Below, piece after piece: positions 17,087 to 26,636 of a stretch of DNA of 39,803 bases (the first letter of the stretch is position 1; each line of letters opens with the position of its first letter). Position numbers and translations under genes: made by a program. The stretch comes from Bacteroidota bacterium (GTDB lineage Bacteria > Bacteroidota > Bacteroidia > Sphingobacteriales > Sphingobacteriaceae). The stretch covers positions 1 through 39,803 of the forward strand of contig JABDDX010000016.1 of assembly GCA_013287375.1 (NCBI GenBank). Direction: 5' to 3'. The notes under the pieces were generated by a model, which did no database searches, was not told where the DNA came from, and saw nothing but the letters and a program-made list of their open reading frames with translations.

Positions 17087-18724
17087 ATGGAACAAAACAA
17101 ACAAAAAAGCTACGGCTCGGCGTTATATACGCTTATAACCGTATTTTTCTTTTGGGGCTTTTTAGCTGCCTCTAATGGGGTTTTTATACCTTTCTGCAAA
17201 TCACACTTTAACTTATCGCAATTTCAATCGCAATTAATTGACTTCACCTTTTATGGCGGGTATTTTATCGGATCGTTGATATTATACTTTGCATCACAAG
17301 CCAGCAAGGTGGATATATTGAATAAATTAGGCTATAAAAATGGTATTATTCTTGGTCTTGTAATATCTGCTGCAGGAGCGTTAGGTATGGTGCCTGCTGT
17401 TGCATCAGGTTCATTCGGGTTGATTTTAACAGTATTCTTTATAATCGCTATCGGGTTTTCATTACAGCAAACCGCGGCAAATCCTTTTGTGGTTGCGCTT
17501 GGGCCACCCGAAACAGGCTCAAACCGCTTAAATTTTGCAGGTAGTATAAACAATATTGGCGCTTTGTTAGGGCCTGTGGTTGTTGGTTTAGTACTATTTG
17601 GTTCAGCCTCAGCTAAAATAGCAGAGGCCGATGTGAAAATCTCATCAATAGATAATCTGTACTATATACTTGCAGGTTTATTTATAGCTGTTGCTATATT
17701 CTTCTGGGTTTCAAATCTGCCAAAGGTTACCAGCGACGAAGAACTTGAGTCAAGTAAAAAAGCAAATACGCCGCTGTTTATCATATTTATTGCGTTTTTA
17801 TTGATTCTTGCTGCTGATCCTATTAGCCTTAAAACATCAATACCTAGCCAATATTTTGTTTATGCTTCGCTTGCCATTATTATATTAACCCTGGTGGGTA
17901 CCATATTTGCCGCTAAAAAAAGCACCCATGGTTGGGGTGCTATGCAATACCCTCAATTAATTTTAGGGATGATAGCTATATTTACTTATGTAGGTACTGA
18001 GGTAACTATTCAAAGTAATATGGGGGCATTGTTAAAAACCCCTGCATTTGGGTCATTCAATGAATCAGAAATTGCACCTTTCATCTCATTGTATTGGGGT
18101 AGCTTAATGATCGGTCGTTTTGCCGGTTCGATAGGCGCATTTAATCTGGCAAAAACAACAAAAAATATCCTGTATGTTTTAGTGCCGTTTATTGCATTTG
18201 CACTTGTTTTGGCAGTAAATAAATTCTTTGCAGGCGTTGATGTAAGCAATCTGTATGTTTATGCTGTTTGTGTGGGTATATTGGTTGTAGCTTTCTTTAT
18301 AGGCAATCAAAAACCTGTACGTACTTTATCTACATTAGGTATCCTCGGTGTTATTTTTATACTGGTGGGCTTATTTACAACTGGCAGGGTTGCTACATTC
18401 GCTTTTATTAGCGGTGGTTTATGCTGTTCAATTATGTGGCCTTCAATATTCTCCTTAGCTATAACCGGCTTGGGTAAATACACCAGTCAAGGTTCCGCAT
18501 TTTTAATTATGATGATATTGGGCGGTTCTATTATTCCACCATTACAAGGTAAAATTGCCGATGGTAGTAATAATTTGATACAAGGTATGAGTGGTATTCA
18601 CTTTTCATATATAGTTCCCGCATGTGGTTTTGCATATCTTATTTATTTCGCCTGGAAAGTTAGTCGCGAATTGCGCAGCCAGGGTATCGATTTAGATCAT
18701 GTGGAAGCCAAAGGCGGACATTAA
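17087..18724 (+). CDS. FucP/GluP-type sugar MFS transporter, enlarged
   Basis: 545 residues, well above the usual 410-450 of FucP-type sugar:H+ symporters. The N-terminal half is typical: [62 protein letters not shown]. Between the two halves (about residues 228-277) lie two extra hydrophobic stretches ([17 protein letters not shown] and [19 protein letters not shown]). The second half then resumes at [21 protein letters not shown]. This predicts about 14 membrane segments instead of 12. The sugar is unknown. It is not in an operon with the mannoside cassette. Confidence 0.85.
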   Translation: MEQNKQKSYGSALYTLITVFFFWGFLAASNGVFIPFCKSHFNLSQFQSQLIDFTFYGGYFIGSLILYFASQASKVDILNKLGYKNGIILGLVISAAGALGMVPAVASGSFGLILTVFFIIAIGFSLQQTAANPFVVALGPPETGSNRLNFAGSINNIGALLGPVVVGLVLFGSASAKIAEADVKISSIDNLYYILAGLFIAVAIFFWVSNLPKVTSDEELESSKKANTPLFIIFIAFLLILAADPISLKTSIPSQYFVYASLAIIILTLVGTIFAAKKSTHGWGAMQYPQLILGMIAIFTYVGTEVTIQSNMGALLKTPAFGSFNESEIAPFISLYWGSLMIGRFAGSIGAFNLAKTTKNILYVLVPFIAFALVLAVNKFFAGVDVSNLYVYAVCVGILVVAFFIGNQKPVRTLSTLGILGVIFILVGLFTTGRVATFAFISGGLCCSIMWPSIFSLAITGLGKYTSQGSAFLIMMILGGSIIPPLQGKIADGSNNLIQGMSGIHFSYIVPACGFAYLIYFAWKVSRELRSQGIDLDHVEAKGGH

Positions 18725-18745
18725 TATTTTTTAATCATTGATTAT

Positions 18746-18816
18746 TCATTGAGTCATTAGGTCATTCTGTATATTACAGGTGATTTAGTGGCTCAATGAC
18801 GTTAATGACCAAATGA
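18746..18816. repeat. Imperfect intergenic inverted repeat (GTCATTA type)
   Basis: The left arm (18746-18766) reads TCATT-GA-GTCATTA-G-GTCATT. The reverse complement of the right arm (18795-18816) reads TCATT-TG-GTCATTA-AC-GTCATT. The arms are separated by about 28 bases. It lies between the MFS stop and the dCMP deaminase start and looks like a dispersed hairpin that could also end the MFS transcript. Confidence 0.6.
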
Positions 18817-18825
18817 CATTCAAAG

Positions 18826-19278
18826 ATGAAACCGAGTTTCAATCATATATTCATGAATCTGGCAACAGATTTGGCGTTGCGATCACACTGTATTAAAGCG
18901 CACGTAGGCGCAGTTTTAACCAGGGATACCCGTATTATATCAATAGGATATAATGGCCCGCCAGCGGCAACACATAACTGTGATGAGGAATGGCCGGAAA
19001 CAGGCTGCCCGCGCGACTCAAAAGGTAGTTGTTCGTTGGCACTGCACGCGGAAGAGAATGCGATACTTTATGCCGTTAAAAATGGTGCAAAGCTGGAAGG
19101 TTCGGTTTTGTATACTACCTTGTCACCTTGTATTGCTTGTGCGCGACTGATCTATTCAGCAGGTATAAAACATGTCTTCTACAAGCATTCTTATGCCGAA
19201 TACAAGGGTTTGCCGAGCGATGAAGGGGTAGACTTTTTAAATAAATTCGGCGTAGTTACCGAGAAGTTTGTTAATTAG
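18826..19278 (+). CDS. dCMP deaminase family protein
   Basis: 150 residues of the zinc cytidine/deoxycytidylate deaminase fold. The zinc motifs are HAEENAI (His ligand and catalytic Glu) and LSPCIACARLI (two Cys ligands). GYNGPP and the CDEEWPETGCPR segment are typical of dCMP deaminases, which convert dCMP to dUMP for thymidylate synthesis. ComE-type deaminases are close relatives. It faces the CMP kinase gene, so two pyrimidine nucleotide genes converge with only 25 bases between them. Confidence 0.88.
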   Translation: MKPSFNHIFMNLATDLALRSHCIKAHVGAVLTRDTRIISIGYNGPPAATHNCDEEWPETGCPRDSKGSCSLALHAEENAILYAVKNGAKLEGSVLYTTLSPCIACARLIYSAGIKHVFYKHSYAEYKGLPSDEGVDFLNKFGVVTEKFVN

Positions 19279-19299
19279 ATTACCAGGGATACAATTAAT

Positions 19300-19318
19300 A
19301 TAACTATATATTAGTTAT
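19300..19318. terminator. Possible weak hairpin between convergent dCMP deaminase and cmk
   Basis: A perfect 7-bp repeat ATAACTA / TAGTTAT around the loop TATAT, overlapping the cmk stop codon. It is A+T only apart from one pair and has no T run, so termination is uncertain. Confidence 0.25.
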
Positions 19319-19984
19319 CAAGGGGTGAATCCTATCCAGCGCGAAATCTAACTGTTGTTGAGGTGTTAGGTCCGTATTGTCTAATATTATGGCATCATCA
19401 GCTCTGACAAGTGGGCTCTCTTTTCTGGTAGTATCCTGATAATCACGATTGGCAATGTTTTTAAAGACTTCTTCCAATGTGATATTTGGATTTTTGCCGA
19501 TCATTTCCTTATAACGTCTTTCTGCACGCACTTTTGGGTCAGCAGTCATAAAGATTTTAACATCAGCATGCGGGAAAACAGCTGTGCCTATATCTCGGCC
19601 ATCCATCACTATGTTTTTTGATTTACCCATGCGTTGCTGCTGTTTTACCATTTCTACACGTACGTTGTGTATGGCTGATACCGCGCTCACATTATCGGAA
19701 ACAGGCATTTGCCTTATTTCTTCAGAAACTTCCTCGTCATTAAGGGTAATGTGCGTTTCGTAATCGCGTGAGTGAAAGTTTAGGTGAATATTTTTAAGCG
19801 CTTCATCAACCTGTGAAATATCACTCTGGTCGACATTATTACGTAAAAAATACAGGGTAACTGCACGGTACATAGCACCGCTGTCAACATAAATAAAATG
19901 AAGTTTTTTAGCTAATGCCTTAGCTAAGGTACTTTTACCGCACGAAGAATAGCCATCAATGGCAACTACAATATTCTGGGTCAT
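19304..19984 (-). CDS. cmk: (d)CMP kinase (cytidylate kinase)
   Basis: 226 residues. The P-loop GYSSCGKSTLAKALAK begins at residue 11, followed by VDSGAMYRAVTLYFL, the NMP-binding segment VSAVSAI-HNVRVEMVKQQQRM, VMDGRDIGTAVFPHADVKIF, and the lid region AERRYKEM...NRDYQDTTRKESPL. It phosphorylates CMP and dCMP with ATP in the cytoplasm. The ATG at 19984 puts the P-loop at the expected position. It is divergent from arfB. Confidence 0.95.
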   Translation of the reverse strand: MTQNIVVAIDGYSSCGKSTLAKALAKKLHFIYVDSGAMYRAVTLYFLRNNVDQSDISQVDEALKNIHLNFHSRDYETHITLNDEEVSEEIRQMPVSDNVSAVSAIHNVRVEMVKQQQRMGKSKNIVMDGRDIGTAVFPHADVKIFMTADPKVRAERRYKEMIGKNPNITLEEVFKNIANRDYQDTTRKESPLVRADDAIILDNTDLTPQQQLDFALDRIHPLITNI

Positions 19985-20042
19985 GAAGCAACTAAAATAA
20001 TAAAATTAGTTGATTGGTTAATTATTGATAAGACGATAAAGT

Positions 20043-20050
20043 TATATTTG
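20043..20050 (+). promoter_or_regulatory. -7 box for arfB
   Basis: TATATTTG, exact TAnnTTTG, 25 nt before the arfB ATG, in the short cmk/arfB divergent spacer. A TTG at 20025-20027 is a possible but short-spaced -33 element. Confidence 0.5.
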
Positions 20051-20075
20051 CGGGTCAGCCAATCCCCTGCATCCA

Positions 20076-20483
20076 ATGAACATTAATAGAGATATATTAC
20101 AAAAAGAAGTTTTCTACAAAACTTCGCGAAGCGGAGGCAAGGGCGGGCAAAATGTAAACAAGGTTTCTACTAAAGTTGAGCTGTTATTTTCGGTAAATGA
20201 TTCAGTGCTTTTTAATGATGAAGAAAAGCTGTTGCTGAACGATAAACTACAATCCCGTTTTAATAAAGATGGCTTAATACAGGTTATTTGTGATGAGGAG
20301 CGTAGCCAATACATGAACAAACAAAAGGCTTTAGAACGGTTGGTAGGGTTACTCACTATATCACTTCACAAGCCTAAAATCAGGAAGAAAAAAGGAATAA
20401 GCAAGGCCTACAACGCAAAACGGTTGGAAATTAAAAAAATCAATTCGGCCAAAAAAGAAAGCCGAAGAGCCAGGTTTGATTAA
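20076..20483 (+). CDS. arfB: Alternative ribosome-rescue factor ArfB (peptidyl-tRNA hydrolase)
   Basis: 135 residues with the class I release-factor core: RSGGKGGQNVNKVSTKVEL contains the catalytic GGQ near residues 24-26. There is no codon-recognition domain. A basic C-terminal tail (RKKKGISKAYNAKRLEIKKINSAKKESRRARFD) is the part that enters the empty mRNA channel in ArfB/YaeJ. It hydrolyses peptidyl-tRNA on stalled ribosomes. The gene converges on the LpxR-like gene with 8 bases between the stops. Confidence 0.93.
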   Translation: MNINRDILQKEVFYKTSRSGGKGGQNVNKVSTKVELLFSVNDSVLFNDEEKLLLNDKLQSRFNKDGLIQVICDEERSQYMNKQKALERLVGLLTISLHKPKIRKKKGISKAYNAKRLEIKKINSAKKESRRARFD

Positions 20484-20491
20484 TAAGTAGC

Positions 20492-21466
20492 TTATTTAAA
20501 TCGATATAAGCCTGTGATAGCGCCCCATTGATGAGATTGTATCATTTCCTTATCATCCTTTGTATGATATATAGCTGCAACATCAAATACAAAGCGCGTT
20601 GTGCTAAAAGCCACTCCCAATTGATTGCTTAGAATAAAGGGTTCTTTGTCGGATGTTACTTCTATGCTGTTAGGGCTTTTGGTGGTAAATAATCCACCTT
20701 GTATTGTTGCATCATAAGCCACATAATTTATCTGTGGTTTATAGTAAAAGAATAATTCGTGTTGATGTAAAGACGCTTTCCTGGTTTTTTTGATGGCACT
20801 ACTCTGTGTGCTAACAGAATTAAATAATTGGTTAAAAAGTCCAAATCTAAATAGTGGCCCCAAACCAGCGCCGCTAAAACCATTACCTAAATTTCCGTAG
20901 CTGGTTAAGGAAACATCAACTCCTGTTGTTCTGGCCAGCAGTCTGTTATACTCAACTGATAAATTTAAAACCGCATTATTATCTATTTGATACTGCCAAC
21001 CTGATGGCGGATAAAATCCAAAGGTTTTATGCACCCAGGTTTGTACTTGTTTGCCGTAAGCATTTGGGCCAATCATGCCAATCTGCGCGCTTAATTTTAG
21101 GTTGCTTTCATCGCTATAAAGAAAGTTTAAGGTAGAACCGACATAAAGATACGCTGCAAAAGGGCGGTCAATATAACCTGGATCAGCGGGGCCTCCACGG
21201 GTTAAAGAAATTGACCCGGACTGAGGATTGAATATTTTTTGCCCTGCCTCAAACCCAAGTACTTTATTTTGGAGCTTGGAACTGCTATCTACAGCTAAAG
21301 CATGCCTGAAATAGATGAAAATACCATCGGTATAATACCTGTCTGACCCTCGCAATAAATAAGAATCGTTATCGGTCTCTACGCCAATTTCGTTGCTGTG
21401 GCTTTGCGCGAACAATTGAATGCTGCTAAATAGAAAAGCTGTTAAAATGAGTAACTTTAGTTTCAT
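20492..21466 (-). CDS. LpxR-like lipid A deacylase family (DUF2219) outer-membrane protein
   Basis: 324 residues with a signal peptide (about 1-20, ending QLFAQ). N-terminal ETDNDSYLLRGSDRYYTDGIFIYF matches the ND...DRYYTxG signature of LpxR, whose Asn/Asp pair belongs to the active-site and metal region. YGKQVQTWVHKTFG with a conserved His, and alternating Tyr/Phe-rich strands to the C-terminal YRFK, fit a 12-strand outer-membrane barrel. LpxR removes the 3'-acyloxyacyl group of lipid A. Whether this Bacteroidota member deacylates the local lipid A is not shown. Confidence 0.78.
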   Translation of the reverse strand: MKLKLLILTAFLFSSIQLFAQSHSNEIGVETDNDSYLLRGSDRYYTDGIFIYFRHALAVDSSSKLQNKVLGFEAGQKIFNPQSGSISLTRGGPADPGYIDRPFAAYLYVGSTLNFLYSDESNLKLSAQIGMIGPNAYGKQVQTWVHKTFGFYPPSGWQYQIDNNAVLNLSVEYNRLLARTTGVDVSLTSYGNLGNGFSGAGLGPLFRFGLFNQLFNSVSTQSSAIKKTRKASLHQHELFFYYKPQINYVAYDATIQGGLFTTKSPNSIEVTSDKEPFILSNQLGVAFSTTRFVFDVAAIYHTKDDKEMIQSHQWGAITGLYRFK

Positions 21467-21542
21467 CCAGGGCGAATTAATTGGCTAAATTAACAAAACC
21501 ACTGAACAGAAAGCGGTTTTAGTATTAATTTGACAATTAATA

Positions 21543-22481
21543 TTAAAAAGTATACCCCACGCTGAAACCGCCGGCGTATATTATTTCATCGTTAGAGAAT
21601 ATTGGTACAAAGCCCAAGCGAAAATTTAGGCTTTTTTCGGGTTCATAGCGTACACCGATAGTCGCGGTACCTATAAATCCGGTGATCCTGTCAAATATGA
21701 ATGTTTTACCCGTGTTATCGCCCGTAGTATTTAAAAAAGTAGTACCTCCGCCAAATTCAAAATACTTACCGTTTGAACCAATCAAGTAGTTTACTTGTAA
21801 TGGTATGGTAAATACAGTATTACCACCGTCGCCAAAATAGCCCATGCCTACACGATAACCCCATCCTTCTTTTCCTCCCGAAAAACGTTGGTCGTAATTT
21901 AATGATATGGCAAGCCCCGGACCGCCTAATTCAAGAAATAAAATTCTATTGCTGGTATGCTTTGGGGTAGCTATGAGTACGGTATCCGTTTTCGTAATAA
22001 AAATTGTATCGTGTTTTGTTTTAATGTTTGTTGCTGATAAAGTGGTATCGATGGCTTTTAAACCAGATGATGTTGCTGTTGTTTTTTGTACAGAAGGAGG
22101 ATTAGTGAGATTTGCTTTCGTAACAACATGTTTTTTCACTACTGGATTCATATAATCCGGAGTGCCCGACCTTTCGGAAGTTGTTGGCGCTAATGGTGTA
22201 TATGATGACGATGTTCCCGTACTTGAATTGGAAGATGATGATTGGTTATTTGATGCCTGGCTATTATTAGATGCACCACCGCTTGAATTATTATTTGAAG
22301 CAGAGCCGTTTGAAGAATTTGTATTAGTAGAAGATTGATCATTATATCCAGGACGAACTACAACAATTACCCGTTTAATCGAATCACTTTGCCCCCCATA
22401 GCTTTGGGCGCTTAATTTATAGCTATAAGTTGTAAGAAAGAGTAGTGTTAAAATTATTTCTAACGTGACAAGGCCTTTCAT
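21543..22481 (-). CDS. Outer-membrane beta-barrel protein with Ser/Asn-rich linker
   Basis: 312 residues: a signal peptide (about 1-25, ending YKLSAQ), a low-complexity Ser/Asn/Gly segment (about 53-95), a Thr/Lys-rich spacer with KHDTIFITKTDTVLI, then a C-terminal beta-barrel-like domain (about 175-312) with alternating aromatic strands and a terminal Phe (GGFSVGYTF). The terminal aromatic is the usual BAM recognition residue. The specific function is unknown. It lies downstream of lon but is separated from it by a strong terminator, so it should have its own promoter. Confidence 0.7.
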   Translation of the reverse strand: MKGLVTLEIILTLLFLTTYSYKLSAQSYGGQSDSIKRVIVVVRPGYNDQSSTNTNSSNGSASNNNSSGGASNNSQASNNQSSSSNSSTGTSSSYTPLAPTTSERSGTPDYMNPVVKKHVVTKANLTNPPSVQKTTATSSGLKAIDTTLSATNIKTKHDTIFITKTDTVLIATPKHTSNRILFLELGGPGLAISLNYDQRFSGGKEGWGYRVGMGYFGDGGNTVFTIPLQVNYLIGSNGKYFEFGGGTTFLNTTGDNTGKTFIFDRITGFIGTATIGVRYEPEKSLNFRLGFVPIFSNDEIIYAGGFSVGYTF

Positions 22482-22525
22482 AAAATAGGTAGCAAGTATT
22501 AACTATCCTATGAAACGTTAACTAA

Positions 22526-22584
22526 TAAAAAAATGTTTCGCATTAATAACATTAGATTTAACTTTTGTTATCAATGCGAAACAT
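22526..22584 (-). terminator. Intrinsic terminator of lon
   Basis: A perfect 12-bp stem ATGTTTCGCATT (22533-22544) / AATGCGAAACAT (22573-22584), extended by an inner ATAACA/TGTTAT pairing. On the minus strand it is followed by a run of seven T. It lies 26 bases past the lon stop. Confidence 0.85.
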
Positions 22585-22610
22585 TTAATTAATATATTGG
22601 TAACCAATGA

Positions 22611-25085
22611 TTAATTCAATATTGGTTTTTTATCCTCTTTTATAGTTAGATCAAGTGCGTCATCAACCTTTTCATTTAAAAGTGCAAGGTTTATAACTTC
22701 GCGCATATCAGTAACATAATTAAATTTAAGATCTTTAATATAGTCTTCCCTGATTTCCTGTATATCCTTTTGGTTTGATTTGCAGAGTATTATCTCTTTA
22801 ATATTCGCGCGTTTTGCCGCCAGTATTTTTTCCTTGATACCTCCTACAGGTAAAACGCGACCGCGAAGGGTTATTTCGCCAGTCATGGCTAAGTGAGGTT
22901 TTATTTTACGTTGGGTAAATGCTGATGTAAGCGCCGTCAGCATGGTAACACCTGCAGAAGGCCCATCTTTTGGTGTAGCGCCGGCAGGTACGTGTATATG
23001 CACATCCCATTGCTCAAATAGCTTAGGGTTAATATCAAAATAGGATGCATGTGCACGCAGATAAGCCATGGCGATGGTTGCAGATTCCTTCATCACATCA
23101 CCCAAGCTGCCTGTTAACGACAGATGTCCTTTACCTGGACTTAAACTGGCTTCTATAAATAATATATCACCACCTACTGATGTCCACGCTAAGCCTGTAA
23201 CCACACCGGCTACATTGTTGCCTTCATAAAGATCCTTGTCATAAATTGGGGCGCCTAATATTTTTTCAACATCTTTTTTGCTTACTGCGGAATTGTATTC
23301 TTCTTCCATGGCAATGTTTTTGGCGATGCCACGTACAACCGAGCCAATTTTTTTCTCTAAAGCACGTACGCCTGATTCACGAGTATAATCCTCCACTATT
23401 TTTTCAAGTATATCGCCTTTTAAGGTAATATCTTTTGCTTTTAGGCCATGAGCCTCTCGTTGTTTGGGTACTAAATGCTGTTTTGCTATTTCGATTTTTT
23501 CTTCAATAGTATAGCCGCTTACCTCGATGATCTCCATACGATCCAATAATGCAGGCTGTATGCTGCTTAATGAATTTGCTGTCGCGATAAACATTACATT
23601 CGACAGGTCAAAATCCATCTCAACATAATGATCATAAAAAGTACTGTTTTGTTCAGGGTCAAGCACCTCTAATAATGCAGATGATGGATCGCCCCTAAAA
23701 TCATTGCCAACTTTATCTATCTCATCCAAAATAAAAACAGGATTTGCTGCACCCGCTTTTTTGATGGATGTAATAATGCGGCCCGGCATAGCGCCGATGT
23801 AAGTTTTACGGTGCCCACGTATTTCGGCTTCATCGCGTATGCCGCCTAATGCCATCCTTACATATTTACGCCCCAAAGCCTTAGCTATTGACTTGCCTAA
23901 AGATGTTTTACCAACACCCGGAGGGCCAACAAGGCATAGGATAGGGGCCTTCATGTCGCGCTTTAACTTAAGCACGGCCAGGTATTCTATAATACGTTGT
24001 TTTACCTTATCTAAACCAAAATGGTCCTTATCTAATACCTTTTGAGCGCGTTTAAGATCGAAGTTGTCTTTAGTAAATTCGTTCCATGGCAAATCAAGTA
24101 ACAGCTCCAAATAATTTATTTGCACTGAGTAATCAGCCGCAGCCGGATTAATACGAGCCAGTTTGTCCAGTTCTTTATTAAAGTGATCGCCAATATCTTT
24201 TGCCCATTTCTTTTTTGAACCCCTTTGGCGCAGATTATCTACTTCTAAATCTGGCGAATTGCCGCCTAGTTCTTCCTGAATGGTTTTTAATTGTTGATTC
24301 AGGAAATAATCGCGCTGCTGTTTGTCCAAATCAACACGCACTTTAGATTGGATTTGGTTTTTCAATTCCAGCATCTGCAAATCGAGTGTCAAGTGTTCCA
24401 AAACCAGATTAGCACGTTCACGTAAATTGGTTACTTCCAGCAAATGCTGTTTGGCAGTCATCTCGGCATTCATGTTTGATGATATGAAATTTATCAAAAA
24501 TGAAGTGCTTTCAATATTGCGGATAGCTATACCTGCCTCGCTTGGGATATTTGGCGAAAGCTGGATGATATTCATTGCCATATCTTTTATTGACGAGATC
24601 ATGGCTTTAAATTCTTTATCCTCTTTTATTTTAGTTTCTTTAAAAGGATTGATGGTAGCCTTAATATAAGGCTCACTTTGCACCTCTTCGTTTAAAATAA
24701 AACGTTTTTTACCCTGGATGATGACGGTGGTATTGCCATCGGGCATTTGGAGCATTTTTATAATCAATGCAACGGTACCTACGCGGTTAAGCTGATCAAA
24801 CGTAGGGTCTTCAACGCCTACATCTTGTTGGGAAACAACACCTATCATTCGATCGCCCTTATTGGCATCGCGTATTAATTTTATGGATTTATCACGACCT
24901 ACAGTTATCGGAATGACCACACCCGGGAACAACACAGTATTGCGTAAAGGCAGTATAGGTAAAACATCGGGCACCTGCTCATTATTCATTTCCGCTTCAT
25001 CTTCAGATGACATCAACGGAAAAAATTCAGAATCATCGTTTATTATCGGTAAAGCGCTCTTAAAATCGTATGGATCAAAACTCAT
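22611..25085 (-). CDS. lon: Lon protease (endopeptidase La)
   Basis: 824 residues, an ATP-dependent serine protease of the cytoplasm. Order: Lon N-terminal substrate domain ([19 protein letters not shown] about 42-60), coiled-coil linker, AAA+ module with Walker [14 protein letters not shown] and Walker [13 protein letters not shown], and the protease domain with catalytic Ser in [10 protein letters not shown] and Lys in [13 protein letters not shown]. The ATG at 25085 is preferred; a TTG one codon upstream is possible. It ends at a strong terminator. No heat-shock-type inverted repeat of the CIRCE class is visible upstream. Confidence 0.97.
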   Translation of the reverse strand: MSFDPYDFKSALPIINDDSEFFPLMSSEDEAEMNNEQVPDVLPILPLRNTVLFPGVVIPITVGRDKSIKLIRDANKGDRMIGVVSQQDVGVEDPTFDQLNRVGTVALIIKMLQMPDGNTTVIIQGKKRFILNEEVQSEPYIKATINPFKETKIKEDKEFKAMISSIKDMAMNIIQLSPNIPSEAGIAIRNIESTSFLINFISSNMNAEMTAKQHLLEVTNLRERANLVLEHLTLDLQMLELKNQIQSKVRVDLDKQQRDYFLNQQLKTIQEELGGNSPDLEVDNLRQRGSKKKWAKDIGDHFNKELDKLARINPAAADYSVQINYLELLLDLPWNEFTKDNFDLKRAQKVLDKDHFGLDKVKQRIIEYLAVLKLKRDMKAPILCLVGPPGVGKTSLGKSIAKALGRKYVRMALGGIRDEAEIRGHRKTYIGAMPGRIITSIKKAGAANPVFILDEIDKVGNDFRGDPSSALLEVLDPEQNSTFYDHYVEMDFDLSNVMFIATANSLSSIQPALLDRMEIIEVSGYTIEEKIEIAKQHLVPKQREAHGLKAKDITLKGDILEKIVEDYTRESGVRALEKKIGSVVRGIAKNIAMEEEYNSAVSKKDVEKILGAPIYDKDLYEGNNVAGVVTGLAWTSVGGDILFIEASLSPGKGHLSLTGSLGDVMKESATIAMAYLRAHASYFDINPKLFEQWDVHIHVPAGATPKDGPSAGVTMLTALTSAFTQRKIKPHLAMTGEITLRGRVLPVGGIKEKILAAKRANIKEIILCKSNQKDIQEIREDYIKDLKFNYVTDMREVINLALLNEKVDDALDLTIKEDKKPILN

Positions 25086-25088
25086 CAA

Positions 25089-25455
25089 AATGGTTTTTTA
25101 TATAAAAATAAAACGTCATATTGTCACCCTGAAATGTGCAGGGCTAATAAATGCGTTATAAAATAACGTTGATTAACAACTATATCATATGTTTCAAGAC
25201 CTATGCCAAGATGATTTAATATGCGTTGTTATTTGTTGTAAAGATGTAATGTGTTGATTGTTTGTCTGTTATAAATCTATTTGAATGAATTGCAAATAAC
25301 TTTAACATACTTAACAAAGGTGAAAAAAAGTCATGCTAAAAACCATAGTGATTGTTGATTGTTAATATTTTTTTGAATTAAAACTACATGACTGAATAAT
25401 AATAACTTGCAAATTCAGTTAATGTTATATTATTTTGTTACAGATTAGACTCCGG
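25089..25455. other. Divergent intergenic region, lon / TPR gene
   Basis: About 370 bases of A+T-rich DNA between divergent genes. A near-consensus TTATTTTG box at 25430-25437 may serve the TPR gene. CCCTG-N7-CAGGG at 25127-25143 is a small hairpin. Nothing else is recognisable and no ORF is supported. Confidence 0.4.
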
Positions 25456-26088
25456 ATGAAGTTATCGGTCATTGTATCGTTATTAATATTCTCAACGCTT
25501 GATGTAGCTTACGCGCAAAACGCTTATGTTAAATTAGGTCAGCAGGCCTTTATGGACGGTGATTTTAAATCGGCCATATCGCAGTTGGAGAAAGCATGCA
25601 GCGTTGATTCAACAGATGCCAATGCTTTGTGGATGCTGGGTTACTCTTATTACCACAGCGATAACTACAAAAAATCTATCGTAGCATATTCCAAAGTAAT
25701 CTCCATTAAGCCTACGGATGCTTCTGCATACTATTACCGGGCCAGGGCAAAAAGCTATTTAGGTAAAGATAATTCGCTTTCGCCGGCAGATAAGGAAAAA
25801 TATTTATTAGGAGCTATCTATGATTTTACTAAAGCTATTGATATAAATCCTGATCCGAACGATATTAAGTTTTACCAAAACAGGGGCATTGCTTACCATG
25901 ATTATGGTTGCTTTAAATTGCAACCAAACCCACGCTTTTACGATAAGGCAAGGGGAATTAACTCCTTAAAAGCATCAATTGCCGATTTTGAAAAGGTTTT
26001 AAACAGCGATCCTTCCAGAACAGATATTTCAACATTAATGGACGCTTCAAAAGAGAAGCTAGCCAGTGTTGATAGTAATCACCGGTGA
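25456..26088 (+). CDS. Secreted tetratricopeptide repeat protein
   Basis: 210 residues from the ATG at 25456; the open frame extends 7 codons upstream to a TTG but the ATG gives a clean signal peptide (MKLSVIVSLLIFSTLDVAYAQ). At least three TPR units are visible: LGQQAFMDGDFKSAISQLEKACSV, ALWMLGYSYYHSDNYKKSIVAYSKVI and a third around AIYDFTKAIDINPDPND with YQNRGIAYHDYG. It is probably periplasmic and mediates protein contacts; the partner is unknown. Its end overlaps the convergent lipoprotein gene by 10 bases. Confidence 0.8.
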   Translation: MKLSVIVSLLIFSTLDVAYAQNAYVKLGQQAFMDGDFKSAISQLEKACSVDSTDANALWMLGYSYYHSDNYKKSIVAYSKVISIKPTDASAYYYRARAKSYLGKDNSLSPADKEKYLLGAIYDFTKAIDINPDPNDIKFYQNRGIAYHDYGCFKLQPNPRFYDKARGINSLKASIADFEKVLNSDPSRTDISTLMDASKEKLASVDSNHR

Positions 26089-26636
26089 TTAAAATAGCCG
26101 CTTATATCGTATTTGTTAGTCCCCAGTAATCTTACCGTTTGTGCCTTTTGAATGAGGTATAATGAATCTGGGAAATAGGATAGTTTTTCAAGAGAGTTAT
26201 AGAGAATATTTTTGGTTGAGTTCAAAATCATCATGTATTTAACTTTTCCTGCAACTAATTTTATCATTATTTCCCTCGTTTTTAGTTCCGGCGTTAATGC
26301 CTGGTAAATGATGATGTTGCTATCCGCAGTTACTTTGTAACTGTCTCTCCATGCTGGTTTGTTGATATCAGCCCCGCTAAATAAACTTAACTCTGTACCC
26401 CAGTTTGCAATATGCACCGTTTTGCTTTCGCTTACGCCGTTATGCTTAATTATTTTATAAACCGGTTGGTTGAGTTGGCTAAGTCGCGCCGAGTCACTTC
26501 TGAAAAAGCCTTTTATATCAAAGTATTTCATGTTGGCACGGTTTTCTTTAATGTCAGGTTTACATGATTGCAAACCTGACATTAAAAATAAGCCGAAACC
26601 GGCAGTTATAAGTAATTTGGATTTATACCAACACAT
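26079..26636 (-). CDS. Hypothetical lipoprotein downstream of gpmI
   Basis: 185 residues with a lipoprotein signal peptide: a hydrophobic core (LLITAGFGLFLM) then a lipobox-like GLQSC near residue 25. The mature part has several beta-like segments, with no recognised domain beyond weak likeness to small Bacteroidota lipoproteins. The start overlaps the gpmI stop by 14 bases, so the two are translationally linked. The DNA across the lipobox is a perfect 15-bp inverted repeat (26547-26586). Confidence 0.7.
   Translation of the reverse strand: MCWYKSKLLITAGFGLFLMSGLQSCKPDIKENRANMKYFDIKGFFRSDSARLSQLNQPVYKIIKHNGVSESKTVHIANWGTELSLFSGADINKPAWRDSYKVTADSNIIIYQALTPELKTREIMIKLVAGKVKYMMILNSTKNILYNSLEKLSYFPDSLYLIQKAQTVRLLGTNKYDISGYFNHR
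26547..26586. repeat. Perfect 15-bp inverted repeat inside the lipoprotein gene
   Basis: TTTAATGTCAGGTTT (26547-26561) and AAACCTGACATTAAA (26572-26586) with a 10-base loop. It encodes the lipobox region on the minus strand, and on the plus strand it makes a mirror peptide ending in CKPDIK. It begins 37 bases past the gpmI stop. There is no T run after it on the minus strand. Confidence 0.85.

Noticed and set aside
18826..19984. dCMP deaminase and cmk as an operon
   Set aside because: The genes are convergent, on opposite strands, so they cannot share a transcript despite related substrates.
25127..25143. CCCTG-N7-CAGGG upstream of lon as a heat-shock operator
   Set aside because: Arms of only 5 bp and no match to the CIRCE consensus; could equally be a remnant of a dispersed repeat.
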